From Halopseudomonas bauzanensis (GTDB taxonomy: Bacteria > Pseudomonadota > Gammaproteobacteria > Pseudomonadales > Pseudomonadaceae), in NCBI RefSeq assembly GCF_900114735.1, contig NZ_FOUA01000001.1, positions 1,004,278 through 1,068,277 of the forward strand: a stretch of DNA of 64,000 nt, given 5' to 3'. The notes under the pieces were generated by a model. That model was given only the letters and a program-made list of their open reading frames with translations. It was not told the origin of the DNA and ran no database searches. Shown here piece after piece: positions 63,119 to 64,000 of the stretch (positions within the stretch are counted from its first letter, which is position 1; each line of letters opens with the position of its first letter). The position numbers and the translations under genes are program-made.

Positions 63119-64000
63119 ATGAGCGACAACCCCAACAACCTTCCGGCCAACCCGGAATCCAAAGGACTGAGCCGGCGCGGCTTTCTCGGCGCCAGCGCGA
63201 TGACCGGGGCGGCGGTAGCGGCCACTGCCTTCGGCGGGGCGGTGATGAGCCGCGAAACCTGGGCCCAAGCGGTCAGCGACGCCCAGAAAAAGGCGCAGGC
63301 GAAAATTCATGTCGGGCCCGGCGAGCTGGATACCTATTACGGTTTCTGGTCCGGCGGCCACCAGGGTGAAGTGCGGGTCTTCGGTGTGCCCTCCATGCGC
63401 GAGCTGATGCGTATCCCGGTATTCAACGTCGATTCCGCCACCGGCTGGGGTCTGACCAACGAGAGCCGTGCCATATTGGGCGACAGCGCGAAGTTTCTCA
63501 ATGGTGACTGCCACCACCCGCACCTGTCCATGACCGATGGCAAGTACGACGGCAAATACCTGTTCATCAACGACAAGGCCAACAGCCGTGTGGCGCGTAT
63601 CCGTCTGGACATCATGAAAACGGACAAGATCACCACCGTGCCCAACGTGCAGGCCATCCACGGTCTGCGCCTGCAGAAGGTGCCGCACACCAAATACGTG
63701 TTCTGTAACGCCGAGTTCATCATCCCGCATCCGAACGATGGCAAGAATTTCGCCATGGATGACGAGAACAGCTATACCATGTACAACGCGATCGACGCGG
63801 AAACCATGGAAGTGGCCTGGCAGGTCATCGTCGATGGCAACCTCGACAATACCGACGCCGATTACACCGGTCGTTTCGCCGCCTCCACCTGCTACAACTC
63901 GGAAAAGGCGCTGGATCTGGGCGGCACCATGCGCAATGAGCGCGACTGGGTGGTGGTATTCGACGTGGAGGCCATCGAAGCTGAACTGAAGGCCGGCAAC
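63119..64000 (+). CDS. nosZ: Nitrous-oxide reductase NosZ, N-terminal part (cut by window edge)
   Basis: The first 294 residues of the periplasmic copper enzyme that reduces N2O to N2 are present; the frame runs off the end of the window. A Tat signal with twin arginine (LSRRGFLGAS, residues 17-26) marks the clade I type. The mature part starts the seven-bladed propeller. CuZ histidines are visible in SGGHQGEVR (His81) and DCHHPH (His132, His133). AAGGAG lies seven bases ahead of the ATG. The C-terminal CuA domain and nosDFYL would lie beyond the window. Confidence 0.95.
   Translation, partial: MSDNPNNLPANPESKGLSRRGFLGASAMTGAAVAATAFGGAVMSRETWAQAVSDAQKKAQAKIHVGPGELDTYYGFWSGGHQGEVRVFGVPSMRELMRIPVFNVDSATGWGLTNESRAILGDSAKFLNGDCHHPHLSMTDGKYDGKYLFINDKANSRVARIRLDIMKTDKITTVPNVQAIHGLRLQKVPHTKYVFCNAEFIIPHPNDGKNFAMDDENSYTMYNAIDAETMEVAWQVIVDGNLDNTDADYTGRFAASTCYNSEKALDLGGTMRNERDWVVVFDVEAIEAELKAGN

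Noticed and set aside
1-64000. CRISPR arrays, tRNA genes, insertion sequences or prophage
   Set aside because: Reading the gaps found no regularly spaced direct repeats with unique spacers, no cloverleaf-like tRNA text, no transposase or phage protein, and no terminal inverted repeats with target duplications.

Overview
The window reads as a chromosomal segment of a gammaproteobacterium of the family Pseudomonadaceae. It is moderately GC-rich, nearly every gene is a close match to a Pseudomonas housekeeping family, and the local gene orders are pseudomonad. The oprH-phoP-phoQ operon, the clade I (Tat-exported) nosZ and the SerA/D-2-hydroxyglutarate dehydrogenase pair point the same way. A marine or environmental lineage such as Halopseudomonas or Stutzerimonas is plausible, but I cannot fix the genus. 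I see no insertion sequence, prophage, tRNA, rRNA or CRISPR array. About 57 protein genes and one 6S RNA are supported.

Layout. 0-8 kb: phosphate uptake (Pit with its DUF47 partner), arginine synthesis (argE, argA), AMP nucleosidase and dihydroxy-acid dehydratase (ilvD). 8-16 kb: folate and thymidylate genes (folA, an orphan ParA ATPase, thyA), lgt, a TauE/SafE permease, an NRDE protein, then rppH-ptsP. 16-25 kb: a HAD phosphatase, an RlmI-type methyltransferase, a GcvR-like double-ACT protein, an enlarged MgtE, and the glycine cleavage operon gcvT-gcvH-gcvP. 25-34 kb: a ferric-iron ABC permease and binding protein with a Fur-like box, the ubiquinone genes ubiI-ubiH with pepP and a YgfB protein, and divergently zapB-like/zapA/6S RNA/5-formyltetrahydrofolate cyclo-ligase. 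A 44-residue membrane protein lies antisense to the end of the cyclo-ligase gene. 34-43 kb: ilvA, rpiA, oprH-phoP-phoQ with four tandem 11-bp repeats upstream, then serA divergent from D-2-hydroxyglutarate dehydrogenase. 43-52 kb: a set of smaller accessory enzymes (FAH-family hydrolase, SdiA-regulated protein, DUF523/TudS, 2OG oxygenase, DUF2059, monoacylglycerol-lipase-like hydrolase), malate synthase G, and a large lipoprotein lipase. 52-58 kb: a second zapB-like/zapA-like pair, and a TetR repressor divergent from an RND efflux pump without an outer-membrane component. 58-64 kb: a PhyH-like oxygenase, a glycine-zipper protein, and the start of a nitrous-oxide reductase locus: a NorR-type sigma-54 activator, nosR, and nosZ cut by the window edge. 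FNR/ANR/DNR-type boxes lie before norR and before nosR.

How the genes work together. The gcvPHT, ubiIH-pepP-ygfB, zapA-ssrS-fau, rpiA and serA order resembles the Escherichia coli arrangement, with iron-transport, ilvA and oprH-phoPQ genes inserted. SerA makes D-2-hydroxyglutarate as a by-product and the divergent flavoprotein removes it. The gcv genes and the folate genes share one-carbon metabolism. The last 5 kb is anaerobic respiration. The points most worth checking are the PhoP-box-like repeat array, the duplicated zapB/zapA-like module, the AFL-like lipoprotein lipase, the GAFSGA variant of the NorR-like activator beside nosR, and the unannotated 44-residue protein.
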